The notes under the pieces: model-generated | The model's database searches: none | Seen by the model: the letters and a program-made list of their open reading frames with translations, nothing else | Told to the model about the DNA's origin: nothing | Part shown: piece after piece, positions 1 to 7,020 of the stretch | Layout of the letters: every line of letters begins with the position of its first letter | Numbering within the stretch: position 1 is the first letter of the stretch | NCBI GenBank assembly: GCA_900548615.1 | Contig: URKW01000086.1 | Location: 1 to 8,134 of the forward strand | From: an uncultured Eubacteriales bacterium | GTDB lineage: Bacteria; Bacillota; Clostridia; Oscillospirales; Oscillospiraceae | Length of the DNA: 8,134 bases | Direction of reading: 5' to 3' | Program-made: the position numbers and the translations under genes

Positions 1-635
1 TTAATCTCCACCAGCTTGGGATTCTCAGAGAATGTGATGAAGTGGTTTTGGAATGCGCCGGTGTTGCGCTCGGCATAGTAGATACCAAGAGACAGCGCCA
101 CAGTGGCGGGGATGGGATCAGCACCACCGTACATGGAGCCGGAGCCATCAATGACGACCAGAGCGTTCTCGCCGCCAGTGAAATCCTCCTGTGTTTTCCA
201 TGTTGCGTCAATGGCCTTGCGCTCCTGATCGGAGATATCGCCGCGACCGAAGAAGGGCTTGATCATCTCATAGGGCATCAGGGTGCCAGTGTGGAGCTGC
301 TCCGTACCCTCGGCGACACGGCTCATGAATTCATCATAGCGGTCTCCATCATTTCGCATGAAGGCCTTACGATACTTGAACATGGCCTTGGAGGGCTGCT
401 TGGAGTAATCGAAGGTGTAGTCTTTTTCGCGCAGGTTGTTCTCGATGATGCTGATCTTGGTGCGCAGGGCGCTCAGCGTTTTGCGGTACTGGGCGTCGTT
501 CATTCCCAGTGATCGGGCAATTTGTTTTGCCTGCCGGATCGCATCCTCGTTGGAGGCATTGACGGAAGGAAGCCACTTGGCCAGCAGCGACACGGACTCG
601 CCAGCCTCCAGAGCGGCACAGTCGGCTGCCAGCTG
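1..635 (-). other. DUF2828/vWA-like segment of the fused frame
   Basis: This is the C-terminal portion of a DUF2828-type protein without its usual N-terminal helical half. Visible landmarks in order are QLAADCAALEAGESVSLL, AKWLPSVNAS, ARSLGMNDAQYRKTLSALR, DYTFDYSKQPSKAMFKYRKA, a GTLMPYEM segment, and the vWA-like DGSGSM metal site followed by FITFSENPKLVEI at the edge. DUF2828 proteins are of unknown function; their vWA-like end suggests metal-dependent protein binding, and a loose resemblance to TROVE/Ro60 proteins is only an analogy. Codons such as AAA, CAA, CGA and GAT are commoner here than in the dehydrogenase part, which suggests a different origin for the two pieces. Confidence 0.75.
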
Positions 636-1730
636 CTTTTTGGCCCAGGAGAGCATCTCGTAGGCATTTACCGCGCCGGTGACAACGCCGTTATCCCACA
701 CGTCGGCGGTGTGTTCCTTCAGCCACGCGTCGGGCGCACTGGTGCGGACATAGTAGGGGTGAGCCTCGCCGCTGCCGTTCAGTGCCGTGGGCACGGCCTG
801 CTGGGCATAGAATCCCAGACGACCCTCCAGAATGGACAGACAGTCCTGCATCACGTTGGCAGCAGTGGCCATCTGGCCTGCGCCCTGCCCGTAAAAGCTC
901 TGGCGGCCGATGTTCTCGCCCTCGTAGGTGATGAGGTTGAAGTTGGCGGGCACGGCGGCCTCCAGCGCCTTGGCGTCCACCAGCGTTGGCTCGATGTAGG
1001 CGCACACGCCGTTTTCCGCCTGCGCTGCTTCCGCCAGCAGCTTGCAGGCGAAGCCCCGGCTCTGGAAGGTCTTGATATCGCCGTCGGTGACGGTGCGGAT
1101 GCCGAACATGGGAATGTCCTCCTCCCGCAGCAGCGCGTCGAAGGCGATGTTGGCAGAGATCACCAGCTTGCGGCGGATATCGTCGCCGTCAATGTCGGCG
1201 CTGGGATCGGCCTCGGCATAGCCCAGCTCCTGTGCCTGCTTGAGAATGGCGGGGAAGGAGACGGGGGACTTGTGCATGGCGTCCATGATGAAATTGCTGG
1301 TGCCGTTCATGATGCCGCCCACCCGGCAGATGGTGTCCAGCTTTTTGCACCGGGCCAGATTCACCAGCCACGGAATGCCGCCGCCTACCGCCGCCGTGCA
1401 CAGCAGCGCCTTGCCCTGTGCCTTTGCCAGCTCCGTCAGCTCCTGATAGTAGGCGGCAATCAGCGCTTTGTTGGCGGTGACCACGTGCTTGCCCGCCTTC
1501 AATGCGGCGGTGACGTACTCGTAGGCGGGGTGCAGACCGCCCATCACCTCCGCCACAATGTCGATGCTGTCGTCGTGGAGAATATCCTCGAAATCATGGG
1601 TGGCGATATCCGCGATCTGGGGCTTTTCCGAGCGGACGAGAACGCGGCGGACGTGGAGATCCTCACGGTCGCGGCACCACTCGTATACGCCGCTGCCCAC
1701 CACGCCGAAGCCCAGTAATGCAATGTTCAT
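1..1730 (-). CDS. Homoserine dehydrogenase fused in frame to DUF2828/vWA-like C-terminal region (partial)
   Basis: The frame opens at ATG 1730-1728 behind AAGGAGGG (1736-1743, 5-nt spacing) and reads about 576 codons without a stop to the window edge, so the 3' end is missing. Residues 1 to about 360 are homoserine dehydrogenase, which reduces aspartate semialdehyde to homoserine with NAD(P)H in threonine/methionine synthesis. A Rossmann GFGVVG lies at residues 7-12, ANKALI with Lys88, GGIMNGTSNFIM in the catalytic domain, DIDGDDIRRK ending at Lys188, and a late YGQGAGQMATAANV motif. There is no ACT domain. From about residue 366 the protein changes family: SLLAKWLPSVNAS, YRKTLSALR and ENALVVIDGSGSM (Asp528, Ser530, Ser532, MIDAS-like) are typical of DUF2828 proteins with a von Willebrand A-like end. 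The family calls are firm. Whether the join is natural or an assembly chimera cannot be told here. The second part is visibly less GC-rich. Confidence 0.8.
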   Translation of the reverse strand, partial: MNIALLGFGVVGSGVYEWCRDREDLHVRRVLVRSEKPQIADIATHDFEDILHDDSIDIVAEVMGGLHPAYEYVTAALKAGKHVVTANKALIAAYYQELTELAKAQGKALLCTAAVGGGIPWLVNLARCKKLDTICRVGGIMNGTSNFIMDAMHKSPVSFPAILKQAQELGYAEADPSADIDGDDIRRKLVISANIAFDALLREEDIPMFGIRTVTDGDIKTFQSRGFACKLLAEAAQAENGVCAYIEPTLVDAKALEAAVPANFNLITYEGENIGRQSFYGQGAGQMATAANVMQDCLSILEGRLGFYAQQAVPTALNGSGEAHPYYVRTSAPDAWLKEHTADVWDNGVVTGAVNAYEMLSWAKKQLAADCAALEAGESVSLLAKWLPSVNASNEDAIRQAKQIARSLGMNDAQYRKTLSALRTKISIIENNLREKDYTFDYSKQPSKAMFKYRKAFMRNDGDRYDEFMSRVAEGTEQLHTGTLMPYEMIKPFFGRGDISDQERKAIDATWKTQEDFTGGENALVVIDGSGSMYGGADPIPATVALSLGIYYAERNTGAFQNHFITFSENPKLVEI

Positions 1731-1735
1731 AATGA

Positions 1736-1743
1736 CCCTCCTT
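1736..1743 (-). promoter_or_regulatory. Ribosome binding site of the homoserine dehydrogenase frame
   Basis: AAGGAGGG on the minus strand lies 5 nt before the ATG at 1730 and fixes that start. Confidence 0.8.
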
Positions 1744-1762
1744 CGTCGGTCGATTTTTGCTT

Positions 1763-1791
1763 ATTGTACACGATGGGAAAGCATCTGTCAA
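1763..1791 (-). promoter_or_regulatory. Promoter of the homoserine dehydrogenase gene
   Basis: On the minus strand TTGACA (1791-1786) is followed after exactly 17 bases by TACAAT (1768-1763), a near-consensus vegetative promoter. The predicted start is near 1756, giving a leader of about 26 nt with only a ribosome binding site, so there is no room for a riboswitch or attenuator. The -35 box sits one base from the terminator hairpin of trxA, so this gene is transcribed separately from trxA. Confidence 0.8.
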
Positions 1792-1792
1792 C

Positions 1793-1832
1793 GATAAAAG
1801 CACGCGATACACTCGTATCGCGTGCTTTTATC
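1793..1832 (-). terminator. Intrinsic terminator after trxA
   Basis: A perfect 18-bp inverted repeat (arms 1793-1810 and 1815-1832) closes a 4-base loop. On the minus strand it begins 4 nt after the trxA stop codon. The stem has an A-rich foot, a GC core (GCACGCG) and a T-rich exit (GCTTTTATC), the usual layout of a Rho-independent terminator, and its symmetry would let it act in either direction. Confidence 0.85.
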
Positions 1833-1836
1833 ACGT

Positions 1837-2136
1837 TTATTTCAGCAATTCCAGCAGCTTTTCTCCGGGGACGACGCCCACGGATTTTTTCAGCGTCTTG
1901 CCGTCCCGGAAGGAGACGACGGTGGGAATGCTGGAAACCTGAAAGGCCATGGCCAGCTGGGGATTTTCATCCACGTCCACCTTGACCACTTTCACCTGCT
2001 GGGAAAGCTCCTCCAGCGCCGGGGCCAGCATCTGGCAGGGGCCGCACCAGGTGGCCCAGAAGTCCACCAGTACCGGCTCCGTGCTGTCCAGCACCAGCTC
2101 CTTGAAATTGTCCTCATTTGCATGAAACAGAGCCAT
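1837..2136 (-). CDS. trxA: Thioredoxin
   Basis: This 99-residue protein is a single thioredoxin domain of normal or slightly short length. It is a cytosolic dithiol-disulfide oxidoreductase that reduces protein disulfides and is itself recycled by thioredoxin reductase, which is not in this window. The active site WCGPC follows VLVDFWAT near residues 30-34. The cis-proline loop SSIPTVVSF and the glycine in FRDGK are present. There is no signal peptide or extra domain. The start at 2136 is set by AAAGGAG (2144-2150) 7 nt upstream. The gene is a single unit with its own upstream promoter candidate and a strong terminator 4 nt after the stop. Assignment to the classical TrxA group rather than a thioredoxin-like paralogue rests on the canonical WCGPC. 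Confidence 0.95.
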   Translation of the reverse strand: MALFHANEDNFKELVLDSTEPVLVDFWATWCGPCQMLAPALEELSQQVKVVKVDVDENPQLAMAFQVSSIPTVVSFRDGKTLKKSVGVVPGEKLLELLK

Positions 2137-2169
2137 AACGATGCTCCTTTCTTTTGTAAAGATGGGGTT

Positions 2170-2198
2170 AGTATACCCCGAAAAGCCTCAAAAGCCTC
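2170..2198 (-). promoter_or_regulatory. Candidate trxA promoter with tandem 9-bp repeats at -35
   Basis: On the minus strand TATACT (2175-2170) is a good -10 box. No good -35 hexamer stands at 17 bases. That region is instead occupied by two tandem copies of GAGGCTTTT (2198-2190 and 2189-2181). The -10 lies inside an imperfect dyad, GGGGT (2164-2168) and ACCCC (2175-2179). The lack of a -35 box suggests either a weak promoter or one that needs an activator; this is inference. Confidence 0.45.
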
Positions 2199-2204
2199 GC
2201 AGAG

Positions 2205-2226
2205 TTCGCGCCGCGCACGGCGCGAA
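2205..2226. repeat. Perfect 9-bp GC-rich hairpin between asnS and trxA
   Basis: TTCGCGCCG (2205-2213) pairs with CGGCGCGAA (2218-2226) around a 4-base loop. Neither strand carries a T run straight after the stem, so it is not a classic intrinsic terminator. It lies just upstream of the trxA promoter candidate. Confidence 0.5.
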
Positions 2227-2288
2227 AAATTTCAATTATTTTTTGCCATGACATGTGCGTGGAAAAAAATACTTCTCGGCCCAGCAAG

Positions 2289-2348
2289 TGCCAAAGGCGC
2301 GCAGCGGGCCGCAATCCCTTTGGCAGAAAAAGCGAAGCTTTTTCGCCA
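2289..2348 (-). terminator. Paired hairpins after asnS, possible terminator
   Basis: On the minus strand the first hairpin starts about 6 nt after the asnS stop (2348-2321): an 8-bp stem GAAAAAGC/GCTTTTTC with a 3-base loop, extended by TGGC/GCCA across one bulged base. A second inverted repeat, TGCCAAAGG (2289-2297) with CCTTTGGCA (2317-2325), overlaps it at 2321-2325, so the two exclude each other. A run of seven T follows on the minus strand at about 2276-2270, some 12 nt beyond. This is the likely end of the asnS transcript, but no single stem has the textbook form. Confidence 0.4.
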
Positions 2349-2353
2349 GAATT

Positions 2354-3748
<1,395 letters not shown>

Positions 3749-3775
3749 ATCATTTTCACCTTTTTCTGTGAGATT

Positions 3776-3806
3776 TTGCAATGCTAATTATTATATACCA
3801 TTGCAA
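3776..3806. promoter_or_regulatory. 8-bp dyad straddling the asnS -10 box, candidate operator
   Basis: TTGCAATG (3776-3783) and CATTGCAA (3799-3806) form a perfect inverted repeat with a 15-base interval containing the asnS -10 box (3790-3795). A protein bound here would cover the promoter. No regulator is identified. Confidence 0.4.
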
Positions 3807-3818
3807 GGGCTTTTACAA
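3790..3818 (-). promoter_or_regulatory. asnS promoter
   Basis: On the minus strand TTGTAA (3818-3813) and TATAAT (3795-3790) are separated by 17 bases. Transcription should start near 3783, giving a leader of about 35 nt before the ATG at 3748. That is too short for the T-box leader that often controls aminoacyl-tRNA synthetase genes in Firmicutes. Confidence 0.75.
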
Positions 3819-3828
3819 GGCTGTATTT

Positions 3829-3876
3829 GCCCCCATAAAGGGCTTTTTTGTACCGAAAAAAGCCCTTTATGGGGGC
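3829..3876. repeat. Perfect 21-bp inverted repeat between divergent promoters
   Basis: Arms at 3829-3849 and 3856-3876 are exact reverse complements around a 6-base loop (GTACCG). Each arm reads GCCC-CCATAAA-GGGC-TTTTTT from its outer end, so the T tracts point to the centre rather than outward as in an ordinary terminator. The element fills the space between the asnS -35 box (3813-3818) and the psuK -35 box (3877-3882), directly abutting the latter. It could be an insulator against stray transcription, an operator, or a small repeat element. Confidence 0.7.
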
Positions 3877-3905
3877 TTGACAAATGAGCAGAAGTTGTGT
3901 ATGAT
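3877..3905 (+). promoter_or_regulatory. Promoter of the pseudouridine operon
   Basis: TTGACA (3877-3882) and TATGAT (3900-3905) are separated by 17 bases, a near-consensus vegetative promoter. Transcription would start near 3912, leaving a leader of about 38 nt before the GTG at 3950. Confidence 0.8.
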
Positions 3906-3937
3906 AAGCACATGATTAAAAATTAGAATTTGCTTAT
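3904..3937 (+). promoter_or_regulatory. 7-bp dyad over the psuK start region, candidate operator
   Basis: ATAAGCA (3904-3910) and TGCTTAT (3931-3937) form a perfect inverted repeat with a 20-base AT-rich interval. It runs from the end of the -10 box, across the predicted transcription start, to the base before the GGAGG ribosome binding site (3938-3942). Binding here would block transcription. The obvious candidate binder is the helix-turn-helix domain of the kinase encoded just downstream; that link is inferred from position alone. Confidence 0.45.
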
Positions 3938-3942
3938 GGAGG
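3938..3942 (+). promoter_or_regulatory. Ribosome binding site for the GTG start of psuK
   Basis: GGAGG lies 7 nt before the GTG at 3950 and supports this non-ATG start. Confidence 0.8.
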
Positions 3943-3949
3943 TGAGACC

Positions 3950-5041
3950 GTGACCCAGCGGGAACGACAGATATTGGAGTGGATCCGGCAGGACCCCATG
4001 ATCTCCCAGCAGGAGCTGGCGGAAAAGGCGGGCATCACCCGTTCCAGCGCGGCGGTGCATATCTCCAACCTGATGAAGAAGGGCTACATCGCCGGGCGGG
4101 GCTATCTGCTGCGCACCGCGCCCTACATCGTGGTGGTGGGCGGCGTGAACATGGACATCGGCGCGGTGTCCCATGATCCGTTGGTGCCGCGGGATTCCAA
4201 CCCCGGCAAGGTGACCACCTCGCTGGGCGGCGTGGGCCGAAACATCGCCCACAACCTGTGCCTGCTGGGGCAGCAGGTGTCCATGGTGACGGTGCTGGGG
4301 CAGGACAGCTTCGCCCAGAGCGTGCGGGACAATGCCGCCGCCATCGGCCTTGACCTGAGCCACAGCGCCGTGATCCCCGGCGGCCGCACCGGTACGTACC
4401 TGTTTATTGCCGGAAGCGACGGCGATATGGCGCTGGCCGTCAACGACATGGCCATTTACGACCACATTACGCCGGACTTCCTGCGCCAGCGGCTGGAGTT
4501 CATCAACCGGGCCGGTCTGGTGGTGGTGGAGACGAATCTGCCGGAGGAATCGCTGCAATGGCTGTGTCAGCACTGCACGGCGCCCATTCTGGCCGACCCG
4601 GTGTCCACCATCAAGGCGCGGCGGCTGGAGCCGGTGCTGGGCAAGCTGACGGCCCTGAAGCCCAACCGCATGGAGGCGGAGCTTCTCAGCGGCGTGAAGA
4701 TCGAAAGCGCGGCAGATGTGGAGCGGGCAGCGGACAAGCTGCTGTCCACCGGTTTGCAGCAGGTGTACATCTCCATGGGCGGCGACGGTCTGTTTGCCAA
4801 GAACGCGGCAGGCGAGACGGCTCGCATCCCCTGTCCCAAGGTAACGGTGGCCAACGCCACCGGCGGCGGCGACGCCATGGCGGCGGCGCTGGCGGCCTGC
4901 ATCACACAGGGCCGCACGCTGGAGGAGCGCGCACGTCTTGCCATCGGCGCAGGCGCGCTGGCCTGCACATCCGAGGAAACCATTCACCCCGGCATGAGCT
5001 GGGAGAACATCAACTATATACTCAATAAGGAGGACATGTGA
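3950..5041 (+). CDS. psuK: Pseudouridine kinase, PfkB family, with N-terminal helix-turn-helix
   Basis: The 363-residue product should phosphorylate pseudouridine to pseudouridine 5'-phosphate with ATP, feeding PsuG encoded 1 nt downstream. Residues about 3-55 form a winged helix-turn-helix (ILEWIRQDPMISQQELAEKA, then GITRSSAAVHISNLMKKGYI). The PfkB sugar-kinase fold starts near residue 59 (YIVVVGGVNMDIGA). The first PfkB signature GGVGRNIAHNLCLLG is at about 93-107. The C-terminal signature NATGGGDAM carries the likely catalytic base Asp308 with its anion-hole glycines; the leading Asp of the usual DTxGxGD is replaced here. The start is GTG 3950 with GGAGG 7 nt upstream. Helix-turn-helix fusions occur in some PfkB kinases, so this may be a substrate-sensing repressor-kinase. 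The substrate is assigned mainly from the psuG linkage; another nucleoside is possible. Confidence 0.85.
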   Translation: MTQRERQILEWIRQDPMISQQELAEKAGITRSSAAVHISNLMKKGYIAGRGYLLRTAPYIVVVGGVNMDIGAVSHDPLVPRDSNPGKVTTSLGGVGRNIAHNLCLLGQQVSMVTVLGQDSFAQSVRDNAAAIGLDLSHSAVIPGGRTGTYLFIAGSDGDMALAVNDMAIYDHITPDFLRQRLEFINRAGLVVVETNLPEESLQWLCQHCTAPILADPVSTIKARRLEPVLGKLTALKPNRMEAELLSGVKIESAADVERAADKLLSTGLQQVYISMGGDGLFAKNAAGETARIPCPKVTVANATGGGDAMAAALAACITQGRTLEERARLAIGAGALACTSEETIHPGMSWENINYILNKEDM

Positions 5042-5042
5042 T

Positions 5043-5944
<902 letters not shown>

Positions 5945-5960
<16 letters not shown>

Positions 5961-6220
5961 CGTATCTGCTGTGGTATCTGGCGGCGGTAAACCTTGTGAC
6001 CTTTACGGTGTACGGGGTGGATAAGGCCAAGGCCAGACGCGGTGCGTGGCGCGTACCGGAAAAGACGCTGTTCCTGCTGCCGCTGCTGGGCGGCAGCGTG
6101 GGCGCGCTGCTGGGTATGCTGGTATTCCGCCACAAGACGAAGCACTGGTACTTTGTGTGGGGCATCCCCCTGATCCTGCTGGCGCAGATTGCGCTGGCGG
6201 TGTGGGTGTATTTTAAGTAA
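5945..6220 (+). CDS. Small DUF1294 family membrane protein
   Basis: This 91-residue protein has three likely membrane helices at about residues 5-22, 41-60 and 70-89. Between the first two lies a basic loop, GVDKAKARRGAWRVPEKTL, and after the second FRHKTKHWYF; these are the hallmarks of DUF1294, whose function is unknown. An in-frame TGA at 5939-5941 limits the start to GTG 5945, which overlaps the psuG end by 16 nt. No good ribosome binding site precedes it, so translation probably depends on ribosomes finishing psuG. The later in-frame GTG would remove the first helix. It closes the pseudouridine operon before a hairpin terminator. Position suggests co-expression with pseudouridine breakdown, but 91 residues is small for a transporter. 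Confidence 0.85.
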
Positions 6221-6222
6221 GA

Positions 6223-6260
6223 AAAGGATGGTCATCGGCGAATGCCGGCGGCCATCCTTT
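6223..6260 (+). terminator. Terminator of the psuK-psuG-DUF1294 operon
   Basis: AAAGGATGGTC (6223-6233) pairs with GGCCATCCTTT (6250-6260) with one G-U pair, and an inner CGGC/GCCG helix caps it. It starts 2 nt after the DUF1294 stop codon. The T tract is short (TTTAAATGTTT). The symmetric stem could also stop transcripts arriving from the convergent minus-strand genes. Confidence 0.7.
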
Positions 6261-6287
6261 AAATGTTTACTGTACCCACTGCGTTCA

Positions 6288-6321
6288 TTGTAGGGCGGGG
6301 CACATTGGCCCCGCCCTACAA
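6288..6321. repeat. GC-rich 13-14 bp inverted repeat between convergent operons
   Basis: TTGTAGGGCGGGG (6288-6300) and CCCCGCCCTACAA (6309-6321) are exact reverse complements around 8 bases, with one further C-G pair possible inside. AAAA follows on the plus strand, not T, so it would fit a terminator in neither direction well. It resembles dispersed intergenic palindromes of GC-rich Clostridia, but no copy number can be judged from one window. Confidence 0.5.
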
Positions 6322-6342
6322 AAAGTTCGATGCACAGTGCGT

Positions 6343-6368
6343 ACGGCGGGGGGACCACACCCCGCCGT
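6343..6368 (-). terminator. Hairpin just after the RluA-family gene
   Basis: ACGGCGGGG (6343-6351) pairs with CCCCGCCGT (6360-6368) around 8 bases, starting 4 nt after the minus-strand stop codon at 6373. The position suits a terminator for the ATPase-RluA pair, but there is no adjacent T run on the minus strand; a CTTTTTG stretch comes about 20 nt later. It shares its GGCGGGG/CCCCGCC core with the hairpin at 6288-6321. Confidence 0.4.
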
Positions 6369-6372
6369 TTCG

Positions 6373-7020
6373 TCATATGTGCTTTATGCGTGCGAACTGC
6401 GTCCACGGCTCTATTTCCGGCGGCAAGGAGGTAAAGGCCATCTCCTTGCCGGTTTGGGGATGGGTGAAGCTCAGCTGACAGGCCCACAGGGCCAGCGGGG
6501 AAGCATCCTCCTCCGGGAGACCGTACTTCCGGTCGCCCCACAGGGGCATGCCGCGAGAGGCAAACTGCACCCGGATCTGGTGGGTGCGTCCGGTGTGGAG
6601 ATGCACCTGCACCAGCGACAGACTGCCGCTGCTCTCCAGCGTCTCGTAATCCAGCAGGGCTTCCCGCGTTTCCGCCGAGGGTGTGTCCGCCACAAAGGTG
6701 ACGCGGCGGACGCTGTCCCGCCCCAGAAGATCCCGCAGTTGCCCAGCGGGCGGTTGGGGTACGCCATGCACCACCGCCAGATAGCCCTTGCTGAACTGCC
6801 GCTCCCGCACCTGCGCCGACAGCAGCGCCGCCGCCTTACGGCTGCGGGCAAAGACCATCAGTCCGCCGGTCTGGGCGTCCAGACGGTGGACGGTGCGGAT
6901 GCAGTCGGTGCCCAGCGTCTGCCGCAGAAGCGAGGGCATGCCGCCCGGCTCGTCGGTGGACAGCACACCGTTGGGCTTTACCGCCACCACAATCCGCTCG
7001 TCCTGATAAACGATCGTCAT
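6373..7020 (-). CDS. RluA-family RNA pseudouridine synthase
   Basis: This 215-residue enzyme isomerises a uridine in rRNA or tRNA to pseudouridine. It is only the catalytic domain of the RluA family, with no N-terminal S4 RNA-binding domain. It opens with VYQDERIVVAVKPNGVLS, has the catalytic motif HRLDAQTGGLMVFA with Asp48 as nucleophile, then KGYLAVVHG, and the C-terminal LHTGRTHQIRVQFA (about 141-154) followed by LWGDRKYG. The product resembles the short RluA/YlyB-like proteins; the RNA target site cannot be told from sequence. The start ATG at 7020 overlaps the stop of the upstream AAA+ gene in ATGA (7017-7020), implying translational coupling. A GC-rich hairpin follows the stop. It is convergent to the pseudouridine breakdown operon. 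Confidence 0.93.
   Translation of the reverse strand: MTIVYQDERIVVAVKPNGVLSTDEPGGMPSLLRQTLGTDCIRTVHRLDAQTGGLMVFARSRKAAALLSAQVRERQFSKGYLAVVHGVPQPPAGQLRDLLGRDSVRRVTFVADTPSAETREALLDYETLESSGSLSLVQVHLHTGRTHQIRVQFASRGMPLWGDRKYGLPEEDASPLALWACQLSFTHPQTGKEMAFTSLPPEIEPWTQFARIKHI

Noticed and set aside
522..1718. Long open frame on the plus strand opposite homoserine dehydrogenase (398 codons)
   Set aside because: It has no recognisable family motifs and is His/Gly/Val-rich as expected for the complement of a GC-rich gene. The minus strand has clear conserved motifs and a promoter.
2137..2353. Small gene or tRNA between asnS and trxA
   Set aside because: No tRNA cloverleaf or credible start with a ribosome binding site is seen; the stretch is explained by hairpins and the trxA promoter.
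3749..3781. Longer asnS start at the ATG at 3781
   Set aside because: It would begin at about the predicted transcription start without a ribosome binding site; the ATG at 3748 has AAGGTG at proper spacing and gives the usual AsnRS length.
3749..3790. T-box riboswitch in the asnS leader
   Set aside because: The predicted leader is only about 35 nt, far too short for a T-box, and no specifier hairpin is seen.
3829..3876. Remnant of a transposon with terminal inverted repeats
   Set aside because: The arms are separated by only 6 bases, with no transposase and no flanking target-site duplication visible; a palindrome fits better than a mobile element.
3923..4987. Minus-strand open frame opposite psuK (354 codons)
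   Set aside because: Antisense shadow; no motifs, and the psuK reading has kinase signatures, a promoter and a ribosome binding site.
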